Part shown: in pieces, positions 9,548-19,975 of the stretch
Layout: the number at the start of each line of letters is the position of its first letter
Numbering within the stretch: position 1 is the stretch's first letter
Source of the DNA: Yersinia proxima
Lineage (GTDB): Bacteria > Pseudomonadota > Gammaproteobacteria > Enterobacterales > Enterobacteriaceae
DNA length: 64,000 bases
Direction: 5' to 3'
Assembly: GCF_902170785.1 (NCBI RefSeq)
Contig: NZ_CABHYG010000016.1
Span: 124,001-188,000 of the forward strand
Translations under genes and position numbers: made by a program
The notes under the pieces: generated by a model
What the model saw: only the letters and a program-made list of their open reading frames with translations
What the model was told of the DNA's origin: nothing
Databases searched by the model: none

Positions 9548-10666
9548 ATGGCACAAGTCATTAATACCAACTCCCTGAGCCTGGTAGCGCAGAATAACCT
9601 GAATAAATCTCAGTCTGCACTGGGTACTGCAATTGAGCGTCTGTCTTCAGGTGTTCGTATTAACAGCGCTAAAGATGATGCCGCTGGTCAGGCAATCAGC
9701 AACCGCTTCACCGCGAACATCACCGGCCTGACTCAGGCTTCACGTAACGCCAATGACGGTATCTCCATTGCGCAGACCACTGAAGGTGCTCTGAACGAAG
9801 TTAACGATAACTTGCAGAATATCCGTCGTTTGAGTGTGCAGGCGCAGAATGGCACCAACTCAGAATCTGACCGTCAATCCATTCAGGATGAAATCAACGC
9901 ACGTCTGGCGGAAATCAACCGTATCTCCGAACAGACCGAGTTTAACGGCGTAAAAGTACTGAGCAAAGAGCAGACGTTGAGCATTCAGGTCGGTTCTAAC
10001 GATGGCCAAACCATCGATATTAAACTGAGCCAGATGAATGCCGAGACACTGGGTATGGATAAATTCGATGTTACCGCTGTAAGTGGTGCAGTTGTCTCTG
10101 TTGGTATGGATGTGACTGACGGTACTTCAACTGTCAAGTTAGACCAAACAGCACTTGATGATATGAACACCAAAGCATTTGGTGCCGGTGGTAGCGGTGA
10201 GATCCGCATGTACACAGATGAGGCTGGTGAGGCCTTCTATGTAGCTACTGGTGCAAAAGCTGATGGTACTGAAGTAACCGTGACACTGACACCAACATTC
10301 ACACCTGAAGATGTAGGTCCACCGGTTGTTCCTGCTTCAGTAACTTTCGCAACTAGCGGCGCTCCAACTGCAGGCCAGTTAGATGCAATGACTTCTAAAC
10401 AATTACAGACTGTTGATGACGCACTGGCTATGGTTGACGAACTGCGCTCCAGCCTGGGTGCTTCGCAGAACCGTTTTGATTCTGTTATCAGCAACCTGAA
10501 CAGCACAGTGAACAACCTGACTGAATCCCGTTCACGTATTCTGGATGCCGACTTCGCTTCTGAAGTGTCTAACATGAGCCGTGCAAACATCCTGCAATCA
10601 GCCGGTATCACCGTGCTGGCTCAGGCAAACCAAGTACCACAGAACGTACTGTCTCTGCTGCGCTAA
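9548..10666 (+). CDS. fliC: Flagellin FliC
   Basis: This is the filament subunit. The conserved N-terminal D0/D1 region ([34 protein letters not shown]) and C-terminal D1/D0 region ([20 protein letters not shown], ending QNVLSLLR) flank a short variable centre at about residues 175-285. At 372 residues it is a small enteric flagellin, with a compact surface domain. Strong GAGGAAG ribosome binding site. A GC-rich terminator follows at 10713-10742. Only one flagellin gene is present in this window. Confidence 0.98.
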   Translation: MAQVINTNSLSLVAQNNLNKSQSALGTAIERLSSGVRINSAKDDAAGQAISNRFTANITGLTQASRNANDGISIAQTTEGALNEVNDNLQNIRRLSVQAQNGTNSESDRQSIQDEINARLAEINRISEQTEFNGVKVLSKEQTLSIQVGSNDGQTIDIKLSQMNAETLGMDKFDVTAVSGAVVSVGMDVTDGTSTVKLDQTALDDMNTKAFGAGGSGEIRMYTDEAGEAFYVATGAKADGTEVTVTLTPTFTPEDVGPPVVPASVTFATSGAPTAGQLDAMTSKQLQTVDDALAMVDELRSSLGASQNRFDSVISNLNSTVNNLTESRSRILDADFASEVSNMSRANILQSAGITVLAQANQVPQNVLSLLR

Positions 10667-10712
10667 TTAGCCTTAATACCCTCCAGGTTCCGTGTATGTA
10701 GTGAACCTTTTA

Positions 10713-10742
10713 ATCCCCCCAACCTTCATCGGCTGGGGGGAT
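10713..10742 (+). terminator. Rho-independent terminator of fliC
   Basis: ATCCCCCCA pairs with TGGGGGGAT around a short loop, followed by TTTTATTTTG. The rest of 10743-11092 is AT-rich, with no recognised gene. It contains the palindrome TCGTTTT-atgt-AAAACGA at 11037-11054, about 40 bases before the next small ORF. Confidence 0.92.
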
Positions 10743-11092
10743 TTTTATTTTGTCGGTTACCATCAAGCTAATCTCTTACTCTATTTCATAACGCCATGCG
10801 ACTTGCCTTTTATTTATTAATAATACTGTATAACCCTTGCTATTAAATGTATAATTTTTACACGCACATGCTGTAAAATGATATTAATCCATTTTTATTA
10901 CTAAGGTATTAAAACAACCGATGGTCTATTTATATCAAAGACAAATACAGTCTGGCAGCCCAAACTCTCGCTATTGATAAAATAAGCAGCAGTGACTTAT
11001 GTCACCCACCCTCTATCTCGGTAGAGAAAGACAATGTCGTTTTATGTAAAACGAAAAAGGCAACTATATTTAACAATCAAAGAGGAAGTCTA

Positions 11093-11390
11093 ATGAAAGA
11101 AATAACAGATGAAAGCAAAGCCTTGCTTTATGATGTCATGACCGAGATTAAAGAAGATATCAAAACTATCGTCAATCGCTATACCGGTGAAGAACCCTGT
11201 ATCGAGCTAATATTAAATAGTGAATGCGCAGCATTCCAGTTCTTGCTTGATAATAAGATTGAAATGAAAGTGACACTTTCACCCGCGCTGACTATTCTCT
11301 CACCAACGCCAACCGCTTAATGCTGCAAACCACCCAGGAATTATTGGTAGATATAAGTGAAGTGCTAGAAGTTAGAAGCCAGAACTATTA
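11093..11390 (+). pseudogene. Small acidic protein of unknown function, possibly frameshifted
   Basis: A strong GAGGAAG ribosome binding site precedes an ATG that opens a 75-codon frame ending at 11320. The first part (about 55 residues, starting MKEITDESKALLYDVMTEI) looks like a genuine amphipathic, acidic protein. The last 18 residues are low-complexity (LSPALTILSPTPTA). In another frame, from about 11260 to 11390, the DNA reads a convincing continuation (NESDTFTRADYSL, LQTTQELLVDISEVLEVRS). One indel near 11260 would join them into a protein of about 100 residues. I do not recognise the family. It could equally be an intact 75-residue protein. Confidence 0.45.
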
Positions 11391-11436
11391 ATGATTGGCA
11401 GAGGTAAATAATCAGCAGTGGATAGATATAATAAAA

Positions 11437-11458
11437 AGCGGCAGAAAAATCTGCCGCT
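11437..11458 (-). terminator. Rho-independent terminator of the flhDC-side chemotaxis run
   Basis: Perfect 9-bp stem AGCGGCAGA / TCTGCCGCT with a four-base loop. On the minus strand it is followed by TTTTTATTAT. It lies 60 bases after the stop of the MCP gene at 11518. Confidence 0.88.
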
Positions 11459-11517
11459 AATACTATTCCTTGATGTGGCTAGCAATGGTTATCTATAGCA
11501 GGTTCGATTTAGGCCAG

Positions 11518-13056
11518 TTAACGCTGTTCCTCAATTTGAAACACTGACATCATCTCTTCCATGATTGCCGTCTGCTCATTCATCACTGAGGTGATGGTCG
11601 CCGACTCTTCAACTAATGCCGAGTTCTGTTGTGTCACCACATCCATTTGATTAATCGCCACCGCCACCTGGCGGATCCCCATCGTCTGCTCCTCAGAAGC
11701 CTGGGTGATATCCTGCATAATGTCGCTGACCTTACTCACCATCGCCACAATTTCCGTCATGGTATTTTTAGCGCTATCCACACGTTTGCTACCGGCCTGA
11801 GTATCCAGCACCGAGCGCTCAATCAGATTCCTGATCTCTTTCGCAGCATCAGAACTGCGCTGTGCCAGATTGCGTACCTCGGTTGCGACTACCGCAAAAC
11901 CACGCCCTTGCTCACCGGCGCGCGCCGCTTCCACCGCAGCATTCAGTGCCAGAATATTGGTCTGACCGGCAATACCATCTATCACTTTAATAATATTGGA
12001 AATTTGGTTGGCATGGCTGGCAATGGTATCCATCGAATGCACCACATCAACCATAATAACGGAACCACTGTCGGCCATCGCTTTGGTGTCTGTCGCCAGT
12101 TTATTGGCTTCATGAGCATGAGAGGTATTATTTTCAACCGTGGTTTTAATTTGTTCCATACTGGCGGCAGTTTCCTGCAACGCACTGGCTTGCTCTTCAG
12201 TACGTGAAGACAAATCATTATTACCTTCGGCTATCTCAACCGAGCTATGCTTGATATTAATGGCTATCTCTTTAACGTCCGCAATCGTTTTCGCGAGTGA
12301 ACAACGCATACTCTCAATCGCGGCAAATAACTTTCCTATTTCATTAGTTCCGCATTGTGGCACTTTGCGAGAAAGTTGCCCTTTGCTGATGGCAGAAAAA
12401 ATCTGCGCAGCTTCAGAAAGGCGATTGAGGATATTCTTAGTGATATATCGAATAAATGAGAGGTAGAGCATGATATAGAGTGCAGTAATAATAACCAGAG
12501 CAATTACCAATGTGTAATGCAAATAGTCTGCTTTAACATCAAATTCTTGCATCAGATTATCAGCAATCGACGAGTACTCGGCAATTAAGGTTTCCAATTG
12601 CACGATAAGCGCATCAGCATCATCAATAACAGAGGTATTTTGTTGCAGGTTTTCAAGGTAAACCATGTAATTATCCAGAACCTTGATAAATATGGCTCCA
12701 GTTCTTTCTGACAACTCCTGAGAATAGGTTGCCATTTTTGGTTCTTTGATCCATTGCGATACAATGCTTCGGATCTCTTTATTATTGTTATTGATAGAGT
12801 TAATGACTTGCTGATTTGGCACCTGATTGGTTAACATCGCGGTTTTCATAAAGAGAACATCACCACGCGTCTCCATCAGTTTATACAGTGCCTTATTCAC
12901 CAAAGCAGAGCGGTTGTGTAGTTTAATGGTGTTATCAAAATTATCTCGCGAGATATCAGAGGTTCGTAAACTTAACCCTGCCAGAATAATAAAGAAGAGC
13001 ACAATGACGTAAAGGTGGAATTTCACCACCTTTTTAACACTAATAGATGGGAACAA
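11518..13056 (-). CDS. Methyl-accepting chemotaxis protein
   Basis: A transmembrane chemoreceptor signalling to CheA/CheW. Two membrane segments (about residues 12-28 and 180-205) bracket a periplasmic four-helix-bundle-type sensor. A HAMP region follows, then the cytoplasmic coiled coil with the invariant hairpin tip ([20 protein letters not shown]). At 512 residues it is typical. It lacks a C-terminal NWETF-like CheR/CheB tether and ends FQIEEQR, so it would be a low-abundance-type receptor. It lies downstream of cheW, where E. coli has tar. The ligand cannot be told from sequence. Confidence 0.95.
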   Translation of the reverse strand: MFPSISVKKVVKFHLYVIVLFFIILAGLSLRTSDISRDNFDNTIKLHNRSALVNKALYKLMETRGDVLFMKTAMLTNQVPNQQVINSINNNNKEIRSIVSQWIKEPKMATYSQELSERTGAIFIKVLDNYMVYLENLQQNTSVIDDADALIVQLETLIAEYSSIADNLMQEFDVKADYLHYTLVIALVIITALYIMLYLSFIRYITKNILNRLSEAAQIFSAISKGQLSRKVPQCGTNEIGKLFAAIESMRCSLAKTIADVKEIAINIKHSSVEIAEGNNDLSSRTEEQASALQETAASMEQIKTTVENNTSHAHEANKLATDTKAMADSGSVIMVDVVHSMDTIASHANQISNIIKVIDGIAGQTNILALNAAVEAARAGEQGRGFAVVATEVRNLAQRSSDAAKEIRNLIERSVLDTQAGSKRVDSAKNTMTEIVAMVSKVSDIMQDITQASEEQTMGIRQVAVAINQMDVVTQQNSALVEESATITSVMNEQTAIMEEMMSVFQIEEQR

Positions 13057-13261
13057 AATAATTATCCTTCTTAGCTTATTATTTTAATAAAAACACCTCA
13101 CAAATTATTTTCTGTATTCTGACAAATCCAACGGTAGACAGAGAAATGCCACGGATACTAAAACCCATTATGTTTGGTGTTTCATTATTTTTATGTTGAT
13201 AGTATCCCTGCCCGTTACATATTACGGATACTTTATCCTTGCCACACATTTTGAAATGATG

Positions 13262-13768
13262 TTATTCGTAGACAGCCTCAGCAACTTGCTCAACAATTTC
13301 CATCTCTTCGCTGTTGAGTAATTTCTCTATATCCACCAGGATAAGCATACGTTCATTCAGTGTACCTAAACCTAGCAAGTATTTGGTTGAGAGCGTGGTA
13401 GAGAAATCCGGTGCAGGTTTAATTTGCTCAGCATTTAATGACAGCACATCTGATACCCCGTCAACAACAATACCGACAATACGATTAGCCAGATTTAATA
13501 CAATAATGACGGTATTATCATTTATATCCGCAGAGGGCAGTTGAAATTTAACCCGAAGATCAATAATAGGAACGATAACACCGCGAAGATTGGTCACCCC
13601 GGTAATAAAATCAGGTGTATTGGCAATCCGGGTTACACGGTCATAGCCGCGAATCTCCTGAACCTTGAGGATTTCAATGCCATACTCCTCATTTCCTAAG
13701 GTGAAGACCAAATACTCCTGGCCGACATTTTGATCACCAAATTGTTTTTCTATTCCCGAGAAATTCAT
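13262..13768 (-). CDS. cheW: Chemotaxis coupling protein CheW
   Basis: CheW links receptors to the CheA kinase. The SH3-like CheW fold is evident ([46 protein letters not shown]). The ATG at 13768 is preceded by TGAGGTA at good spacing; a TTG one codon upstream is less likely. The 168-residue product matches the family length. It follows cheA by 27 bases, in the order cheA-cheW-MCP as in E. coli. Confidence 0.97.
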   Translation of the reverse strand: MNFSGIEKQFGDQNVGQEYLVFTLGNEEYGIEILKVQEIRGYDRVTRIANTPDFITGVTNLRGVIVPIIDLRVKFQLPSADINDNTVIIVLNLANRIVGIVVDGVSDVLSLNAEQIKPAPDFSTTLSTKYLLGLGTLNERMLILVDIEKLLNSEEMEIVEQVAEAVYE

Positions 13769-13795
13769 CAAATTACCTCATTCAATCGCTACAAA

Positions 13796-15817
13796 TTAAT
13801 GTTGTTTTTCTGCTGCGGTTTTATTTTTGCAAAGAGTGACCAAAGCAACCACATCAAGAATTAGTGCCACGCTGCCATCACCCAGAATTGTCGCGGCTGA
13901 GATACCCGGAACTTTGCGGTAATTAAGTTCAAGATTCTTGACCACAACCTGATGCTGACCAATTAATTGATCAACAAGTAATGCATAGCGGCAGCCTGCA
14001 CTTTGTAAAATAACGGCAATACCGTCATTAGCTAGCGTGAAATCGCTCTTAATATCGAAAATCTGATGCAACTCAACCAGAGGCATATATTCTCCCCGGA
14101 CTTGTAACATCAATTCATCGCCCGCCATCCGAAACAATGCATTTTCGGAAGGCTTGAGTGACTCCATGACAGTTCCGAGTGGCAGAACATAGATCTCATC
14201 ACCAACACGCACCGACATTCCATCTAAAATAGCCAATGTGAGTGGCAAAATAATGCGGATCGTAGTGCCTTTATCTTGCTCGGAATGAATTTCAACATGA
14301 CCGCCCATTGCCAGGATATTTCTGCGCACCACGTCCATACCCACGCCGCGCCCTGAAACATCGGTGACTTTTTCTGCCGTAGAGAAACCGGCGGCAAAAA
14401 TAAGCATCCAAATATCTTCATCACTCCAGTTTTCGTTAATCGCAATCCCTTGAGATTGAGCGCGTGCCAATATTTTTTCGCGATTTAAACCCGCACCATC
14501 ATCAATCACTTCGATAACAATACTGCCGCCGTGATGCTCTGCCGAAAGCGTCAAATTACCTTTGGCGGGTTTACCTTTTGCCAAACGCGCATCGATAGAT
14601 TCAATGCCGTGATCCAGACTATTGCGAACCAGATGAGTCAGGGGATCAATAATTCGTTCAATCAAACTTTTATCCAGTTCAGCTGATCCACCTTTTAACG
14701 TCAGCTCAACTTCTTTATCCAGTTTGCCACTCAGGTCATGAACCAAACGCGGGAAGCGACTAAACACATATTCCATCGGCATCATTCGGATGGACATCAC
14801 TGATTCCTGCAAATCACGCGCGTTACGTTCCATTTGACCAATACTGCTGATCAAGGTGTCATGCAAGGCGGGGTCCAGCACACCGGAAAGCTGGGACAGC
14901 ATGGCTTGAGTAATGATCAGTTCACCGACCTGATTAATAATCTGATCGACTTTTTCTACCGCAACCCGAAGACTTCCCGATTCCGCAGCCGGCGCTTTTG
15001 CCGCAGGTTTTGGCCTGGCTACCGGAGTATTAGCTGGTGTTTTTTGCTGATGCTGATGCTGATGCTCATTCTCACCTCTGGCAAGCTCTTCACGTATTGG
15101 AGCAATGGCGTCAACCGGTGCTGCTGGTGCATCCGGTACGGTAAAGAGCTTTGGCTCGCTGGCCTTTATGGTTATCTGTTCCGGTTCGAGTATGAAACAT
15201 AATACGGCGAGGATATCGTCTGCAGATGTCGTGGTCTGTAACTGGACATGTAATACATCAGCCTCTTGTTGCTGGCTGACCACCTCACCCAGATTGGCCA
15301 ACTCTTCGAGTAAAACTGTTTTATCACCTGCGGGAACTGCACTTATCGATACCCTAAGCTGACATTGAGAAGACTCGGGTAATAGCGTGGTTTGTCGCTC
15401 AGATTGAGTGACTACCGCTACGCTATTTTGTTTATCTTCTTGCGCAATTTGGCGCAGAGCATCACAAATATATTGGAAACTGTCCTGGTCAGGCTCCTGC
15501 GAGGATTTATACGCATCAAGCTGATCTTGCATAATATCTTTACTCTCCAGAAACAGATTAATAATGTTGCTATTTAGCGTCAGTTCCCCACGCCGGGCGT
15601 CATCCAGCAAGTTTTCCAGTATGTGCGTCGTTTCTTGCAATACAGTAAAACCAAAGGTCCCCGCCCCTCCTTTTATTGAGTGAGCAGCGCGAAATATCGC
15701 GTTCAGCATTTCCTTATCCGGCGAAATGAAATCAAGCTCTAAAAGATGCCTTTCCATATCAGCCAGTAATTCATCAGCTTCATCAAAAAAGGTTTGGTAA
15801 AAATCACTCACGTCCAT
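13796..15817 (-). CDS. cheA: Chemotaxis sensor histidine kinase CheA
   Basis: CheA autophosphorylates in receptor arrays and passes phosphate to CheY and CheB. Domains in order: Hpt P1 with phospho-histidine H46 (IFRAAHSIKGGAG); P2 response-regulator-binding region; a linker with a run of alternating His/Gln near residue 255; P3 dimerisation (VDQIINQVGELIITQAML); P4 ATPase with HLVRNSLDHGIE and the GRGVGMDVV motif; and CheW-like P5. I chose the ATG at 15817 (MDVSDFYQTFFDEADELL), which matches E. coli; a TTG three codons earlier is possible. It overlaps the motB end by 14 bases. Confidence 0.97.
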   Translation of the reverse strand: MDVSDFYQTFFDEADELLADMERHLLELDFISPDKEMLNAIFRAAHSIKGGAGTFGFTVLQETTHILENLLDDARRGELTLNSNIINLFLESKDIMQDQLDAYKSSQEPDQDSFQYICDALRQIAQEDKQNSVAVVTQSERQTTLLPESSQCQLRVSISAVPAGDKTVLLEELANLGEVVSQQQEADVLHVQLQTTTSADDILAVLCFILEPEQITIKASEPKLFTVPDAPAAPVDAIAPIREELARGENEHQHQHQQKTPANTPVARPKPAAKAPAAESGSLRVAVEKVDQIINQVGELIITQAMLSQLSGVLDPALHDTLISSIGQMERNARDLQESVMSIRMMPMEYVFSRFPRLVHDLSGKLDKEVELTLKGGSAELDKSLIERIIDPLTHLVRNSLDHGIESIDARLAKGKPAKGNLTLSAEHHGGSIVIEVIDDGAGLNREKILARAQSQGIAINENWSDEDIWMLIFAAGFSTAEKVTDVSGRGVGMDVVRRNILAMGGHVEIHSEQDKGTTIRIILPLTLAILDGMSVRVGDEIYVLPLGTVMESLKPSENALFRMAGDELMLQVRGEYMPLVELHQIFDIKSDFTLANDGIAVILQSAGCRYALLVDQLIGQHQVVVKNLELNYRKVPGISAATILGDGSVALILDVVALVTLCKNKTAAEKQH

Positions 15818-16793
15818 CTTGTTCAACCTTTTCCTGTATAGAATTAGCAGGAACTGTTTCCGCCGGCGTCACCTCAATCGGTGCTATTTCATTGGCCGAC
15901 ATCTTTTTCAGTTCTGTTATTATTTTTTCACTACCTTGATTATCAGACGCATTCTGCAAGACGGTATCTTCTTGCATAATGGACTTTTCCTTATCCTTGC
16001 TCAGGACCAAAATACTGATCCGCCGGTTGATAGGATCATCCGGTTTAATATTTTCCAGGTTCATCATGTCCGCGGTGCCAATAACGCGCAGGAACTTATT
16101 ATCTGCCAATCCTCCAGCGACTAAGGTACGGCGTGAAGCATTGGCGCGGTCAGATGACAGCTCCCAGTTGCTATATCCCACCTCGCCCCTGGCGTAAGGC
16201 AATGAATCTGTATGGCCTGTCAGACTGATTCTGTTGGGAAGGTCATTAAGTACCGGAACCAATGCCTGGAGAATACCCTGCATATAAGGTTCCAGCTCCT
16301 TACTACCCACTTTAAACATCGGCCGCTCTTGGCTATCAATTATCTGAATAAGCAGCCCGTCATCTGTGAGGGAAAGTCGAAGATTCGATTGGAAATTACT
16401 TAAACGAGGATCGTTATTGATCAAACTTTCGAGTTTCTGGTGAGCACGCTTTAAATTGACCGTACTCTTTTGCTTATCCAGCTTATTCAACGTCTGCTTG
16501 AGAACTTCCCCATCTTGCTGGGTATAATCATCGCCGCCACCTGGAATCGGGCTGCTGCTTAAACTGTTTTTATCACCTTGTGCCACTGATAATTTCAGTG
16601 GCATTTTAAAGTAGTCCGCAATTTGCTCACGTTGCAGAGGCGTGGAAGAAGAGAGCAGCCACATCACCAGAAAGAAAGCCATCATCGCAGTCATAAAATC
16701 CGCATAAGCAATCTTCCAGGAGCCACCATGGTGGCCGTGTTTATGTCGCTTGCGTTTACGAACAATAATTACAGGTTGCCGCTGATTACTCAT
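15804..16793 (-). CDS. motB: Flagellar motor stator protein MotB
   Basis: MotB anchors the stator to peptidoglycan and, with MotA, conducts the protons that drive rotation. The short basic N-terminus leads to a single membrane helix with the essential aspartate (KIAYADFMTAMMAFFLVMWL), a plug region, and a C-terminal OmpA-like peptidoglycan-binding domain (ISLTGHTDSLPYARG, NWELSSDRANASRR). At 329 residues it is full length. It overlaps motA by 4 bases. Confidence 0.97.
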   Translation of the reverse strand: MSNQRQPVIIVRKRKRHKHGHHGGSWKIAYADFMTAMMAFFLVMWLLSSSTPLQREQIADYFKMPLKLSVAQGDKNSLSSSPIPGGGDDYTQQDGEVLKQTLNKLDKQKSTVNLKRAHQKLESLINNDPRLSNFQSNLRLSLTDDGLLIQIIDSQERPMFKVGSKELEPYMQGILQALVPVLNDLPNRISLTGHTDSLPYARGEVGYSNWELSSDRANASRRTLVAGGLADNKFLRVIGTADMMNLENIKPDDPINRRISILVLSKDKEKSIMQEDTVLQNASDNQGSEKIITELKKMSANEIAPIEVTPAETVPANSIQEKVEQDGRE

Positions 16794-17686
16794 GACGGGC
16801 TATCCGTTGCGCTGCTGTTTGCCGAGGATTTCACCTCTCTGACATGTTCTTCCAGTTCAACAAAGGTTGGACGCTCAGAGGAGAAGAGTGTTTTACGACC
16901 GAATTCAACCGCGATCTGAGGTGCATAGCCATTCATACTCGACAACAAGGTAACGCGAATACATTGCAGCATTTTGAGCTGCTCACTGCTCTTTTGGCGT
17001 AGCAACGTTGCCAGTGGCAAGATAAATCCATAAGCCAGCAAAATACCCAGGAAGGTTCCCACCATGGCGTGAGCAATCAGCTCACCTAATTCAGCAGCCG
17101 GGCGATCTGCGGAAGCCAATGCATTCACCACCCCCATCACTGCGGCAACAATACCAAAAGCGGGCAAGGCATCACCGATAGCATTTAAGCTATTAGCGGG
17201 TACTTCATGTTCATGCTCACAGGTTTCAATTTCCTCATCCATTAATGCTTCTATTTCGAAAGCATTCATGCTGCCACTTATCATTAGGCGTAAATAATCA
17301 ATGATAAACGTCATTAATTCACTGTCTGCAAGCAAGCGTGGATAAGCGGTAAAGATAGCGCTGTTCTGCGGGTCTTCAATATCATTTTCCAGCGTCATAA
17401 GGCCATTCTGCCGACCTTTAGTCAGCAGCAAATACATCATTGCCAGAACGTCCATATAAAGCGCTTTGGTATAGTGCGAACCTCTGAATAAATGTGGTAG
17501 TGACTGCAATGTGGCTTTTATTGATTTGCCATTATTACCGACAATAAAAGCCCCTACTCCTGCGCCCCCAATAATCAAAAGCTCACTTGGTTGGTAAAGT
17601 GCACCGAGTTGCCCCCCCGCGAGACTGAATCCACCGAAAACAGTCAAAATGACAACCAAATAACCAATAATGACTAGCACATACAC
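16790..17686 (-). CDS. motA: Flagellar motor stator protein MotA
   Basis: MotA is the four-helix membrane partner of MotB; its cytoplasmic loop contacts FliG. The 298-residue protein starts with a membrane segment (VLVIIGYLVVILTVFGGFSL), has the conserved cytoplasmic region (DYLRLMISGSMNAFEIEALM) and the proline-containing helices 3-4 (GDALPAFGIVAAVMGVVNAL; GTFLGILLAYGFILPLA). I see no convincing sigma-28 promoter in the 138 bases between flhC and motA, unlike E. coli, although a TAAAATTT -35-like element is present. Confidence 0.97.
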   Translation of the reverse strand: MYVLVIIGYLVVILTVFGGFSLAGGQLGALYQPSELLIIGGAGVGAFIVGNNGKSIKATLQSLPHLFRGSHYTKALYMDVLAMMYLLLTKGRQNGLMTLENDIEDPQNSAIFTAYPRLLADSELMTFIIDYLRLMISGSMNAFEIEALMDEEIETCEHEHEVPANSLNAIGDALPAFGIVAAVMGVVNALASADRPAAELGELIAHAMVGTFLGILLAYGFILPLATLLRQKSSEQLKMLQCIRVTLLSSMNGYAPQIAVEFGRKTLFSSERPTFVELEEHVREVKSSANSSATDSPS

Positions 17687-17824
17687 TCCTTAATAATTAA
17701 ATACTCAAACCACACCTAAATGCTTGTAAATGCTTGGTTGTCATAAATTTTAGAAACGGGGCAGCCGTACCAAATAAAATTGATACTATTGTTTATGACT
17801 AAAATCTATTTAACGACTTATCGT

Positions 17825-18379
17825 TTATACGATAAGGGGGTTCTCTTCTGGTGAATCAGGAGTTTTACATTTCTTAATTGCACGAGAAGGTGGGCTGCAT
17901 AAACTACAAGTAAAAGGATTTTTTGAATGTTCACTCGTAACCACAAATCCCCCACCACAAATACAACACTCTTTATGTTCTATAATTCCACAATTGATGA
18001 ATCTTAATAGTGTCCACGCACGAGTTAAGCCAAGGACTTGCTTTTCACCTGGTTGAGGTGGGCATTGTTCCAGATATAATCGATAGGCTTTTACAGTTGC
18101 TTCTATAGGTCTACAAGGCTCAGTCTTTTGCAGATAAAGATGGATATTATAAAACATAGATGAGTGAATATTTTGTTCCCATGCCATAAACCAATCTTCT
18201 GAGAAAGGCAACATTCCTTTAGGCGGTGGGCATCCTCTGAGTTCTTTGTACAAGCGTAATAATCTTCTACGACTCAAGCTCGTTTCACTTTCCAACATTT
18301 GCATACGAGCACCAAAAGAAATTAGCTCCATTGCAATTTGTACTTCTTTAATTTCCTGCAATATACTTTTTTCAGTCAT
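17825..18379 (-). CDS. flhC: Flagellar master regulator subunit FlhC
   Basis: FlhC combines with FlhD as the FlhD4C2 activator of class 2 flagellar promoters. The 184-residue protein is highly similar to the family in [20 protein letters not shown], the [18 protein letters not shown] block and the zinc-binding cysteines (CCICGGG...FTCSLC). The ATG at 18379 matches E. coli MSEKS; a GTG two codons upstream also exists. The tail after the zinc site is shorter than in E. coli. A hairpin CTTATCG/CGATAAG overlaps the stop (17817-17836). Confidence 0.95.
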   Translation of the reverse strand: MTEKSILQEIKEVQIAMELISFGARMQMLESETSLSRRRLLRLYKELRGCPPPKGMLPFSEDWFMAWEQNIHSSMFYNIHLYLQKTEPCRPIEATVKAYRLYLEQCPPQPGEKQVLGLTRAWTLLRFINCGIIEHKECCICGGGFVVTSEHSKNPFTCSLCSPPSRAIKKCKTPDSPEENPLIV

Positions 18380-18393
18380 AATCACTAACCCCG

Positions 18394-18753
18394 TTAAGTT
18401 GGTGTGATGCTTTGCTCAGAAAGCGAATTAAGCAGATTGGTGGACAAAATGATGCCCGTATGGATCTGCTGCAAAGCCTCAATACGAGAGTCTTTAGTCA
18501 AGTTATCAATAACAATTTCGTTATCAACACGAAGACGACAGATCAACTGGTTGGTTGATGCCAGTTTTATCAACTGAGGGAGTGACAATTCTTTTAGCGT
18601 ATCAATAGTCGCTTCCGTCAATCCCAGGCGAAAACCTGCCGCAAATTTATCTTCTCTAATTAATTGTTGAGCCAATAACAAATAGGACAAATTGATGTCA
18701 TGGATTCTCTGTAACTGCTGATCGACAGCTCCTACATTACTTCCTAAAATCAT
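18394..18753 (-). CDS. flhD: Flagellar master regulator subunit FlhD
   Basis: FlhD is the second subunit of the class 1 activator. The 119-residue helical protein carries the conserved [18 protein letters not shown] and [16 protein letters not shown] segments. It is followed by flhC with a 14-base gap. Transcription starts within the long upstream region 18754-19249. Confidence 0.95.
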   Translation of the reverse strand: MILGSNVGAVDQQLQRIHDINLSYLLLAQQLIREDKFAAGFRLGLTEATIDTLKELSLPQLIKLASTNQLICRLRVDNEIVIDNLTKDSRIEALQQIHTGIILSTNLLNSLSEQSITPT

Positions 18754-19249
18754 TTTCGGTTACCATATTCATTTCACCGACAGCATGAATGAATGTTAAT
18801 TAATCTGCTGAAATTTGATAAATAAATTAAACCTACAGTTAGAGTATCGATCACATTAGATATAATATCTTTAACAATAGGATAATCTTTATCGCCTTAT
18901 TGGTTATATACATCATGAAAGTAAAACATGACCATGTATCGCCACGCTCATTTATCATGTTGAAATCAAATATTGCTCTACCAGACCCTCGTCAGACTCA
19001 ATACATTAATATGCCAAAAAGCAGAGACCGTTCATCGTACCTAATATTTCAAAGCAAAAGACGGTGAGAGGAACACTGTTTCAATATAATAACCACTTTA
19101 TTCGGCAAGCTCAACTTTTAATTATCATGCACTCTGACAAATGAATATTTCATTGAAATAAACCCCTAATTAAACCAAGCCTTTTTATTAAACTCTGTTC
19201 TTAGTTTAATAATGATTTAAATCAATAAAATTATTATATTGCTATAAAT
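18754..19249 (-). promoter_or_regulatory. flhDC upstream regulatory region
   Basis: No gene is visible in this 496-base AT-rich stretch between flhD and fliA. A long control region is expected for flhDC. On the minus strand, around 18848-18860, AATGTGATC matches the left half of a CRP site, but the right half is poor. The fliA end must also terminate here; I see no clear hairpin. Confidence 0.5.
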
Positions 19250-19975
19250 TCATTGAGTTAGCGCATCCATTCTTGCTCGTAATCGCTTAATTGCCTGACT
19301 ATGTAGCTGGCTAACTCTCGTTTCCGTAATATCTAAAAGCACACTTATTTCTTTCATATTCAACTCTTGTTGATAATAGAGATTCAAAAGAAGTTGCTCT
19401 CTTTCCGGTAGTGCTTTTATTTCTCGACTAATTTGCTTAGTTAAATTTCCTTTCATTATTTCATGCAAGGGATTCAACATTTCATTCTGAATATCTGGCT
19501 GCTCTACACTGTCTGAGAATTCCTCTTGTAATTCATCCAGAGAATAGAGCTGACTGGTGTTAGTGTCTGCCAACATTTGTTGATATTCACGTAACGTCAC
19601 CCCCATACTTGCAGCAACTTCAGCTTCGGTTGCTACCTGACCACTTTCTTGTTCTATACGTTGAATAGTGGCAGCAATTTCACGTCCATTACTACGAACC
19701 CGGCGCGGCACCCAATCACGTTCACGCAGTTCATCTAACATCGCCCAGCGAATGCGCTGAGTAATGTAAGTGCTTAATCCTATTCCCTTCTTAGGGTCAA
19801 AATGGTCGATCGTAGTCAGTAGCCCTATGGCCCCAGCTTGAATAAGATCATCAAGCTCTACACTGGCGGGTAAACGAGCCTGTAAACGTAGAGCTTCATG
19901 CCGAACCAAAAAACCATATTTGGGCCACAACTCATCCTTCTGCACGACACCATCATGGGTATAAATACCATTCAC
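19250..19975 (-). CDS. fliA: Flagellar sigma factor FliA (sigma-28)
   Basis: FliA directs RNA polymerase to class 3 flagellar promoters. Sigma regions are evident: region 2 (LVRHEALRLQARLPASVELD, DDLIQAGAIGLL, RIRWAMLDELRERDWVPR), region 3 (SMGVTLREYQQML) and region 4 (ALPEREQLLLNLYYQQELN, RVSQLHSQAIKRLRAR). No ATG exists near the N-terminus. The GTG at 19975 gives VNGIYTHDGV, which aligns with E. coli MNSLYTAEGV and yields 241 residues; the frame stays open 20 codons further to a TTG. It stands alone between flhD and an MCP gene, without fliZ. FlgM, encoded at 33 kb, is its expected anti-sigma factor. Confidence 0.93.
   Translation of the reverse strand: MNGIYTHDGVVQKDELWPKYGFLVRHEALRLQARLPASVELDDLIQAGAIGLLTTIDHFDPKKGIGLSTYITQRIRWAMLDELRERDWVPRRVRSNGREIAATIQRIEQESGQVATEAEVAASMGVTLREYQQMLADTNTSQLYSLDELQEEFSDSVEQPDIQNEMLNPLHEIMKGNLTKQISREIKALPEREQLLLNLYYQQELNMKEISVLLDITETRVSQLHSQAIKRLRARMDALTQ

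Noticed and set aside
14990..15080. Repeat-like run encoding alternating His/Gln in cheA
   Set aside because: A short codon repeat in the flexible linker between P2 and P3; ordinary linker variation.
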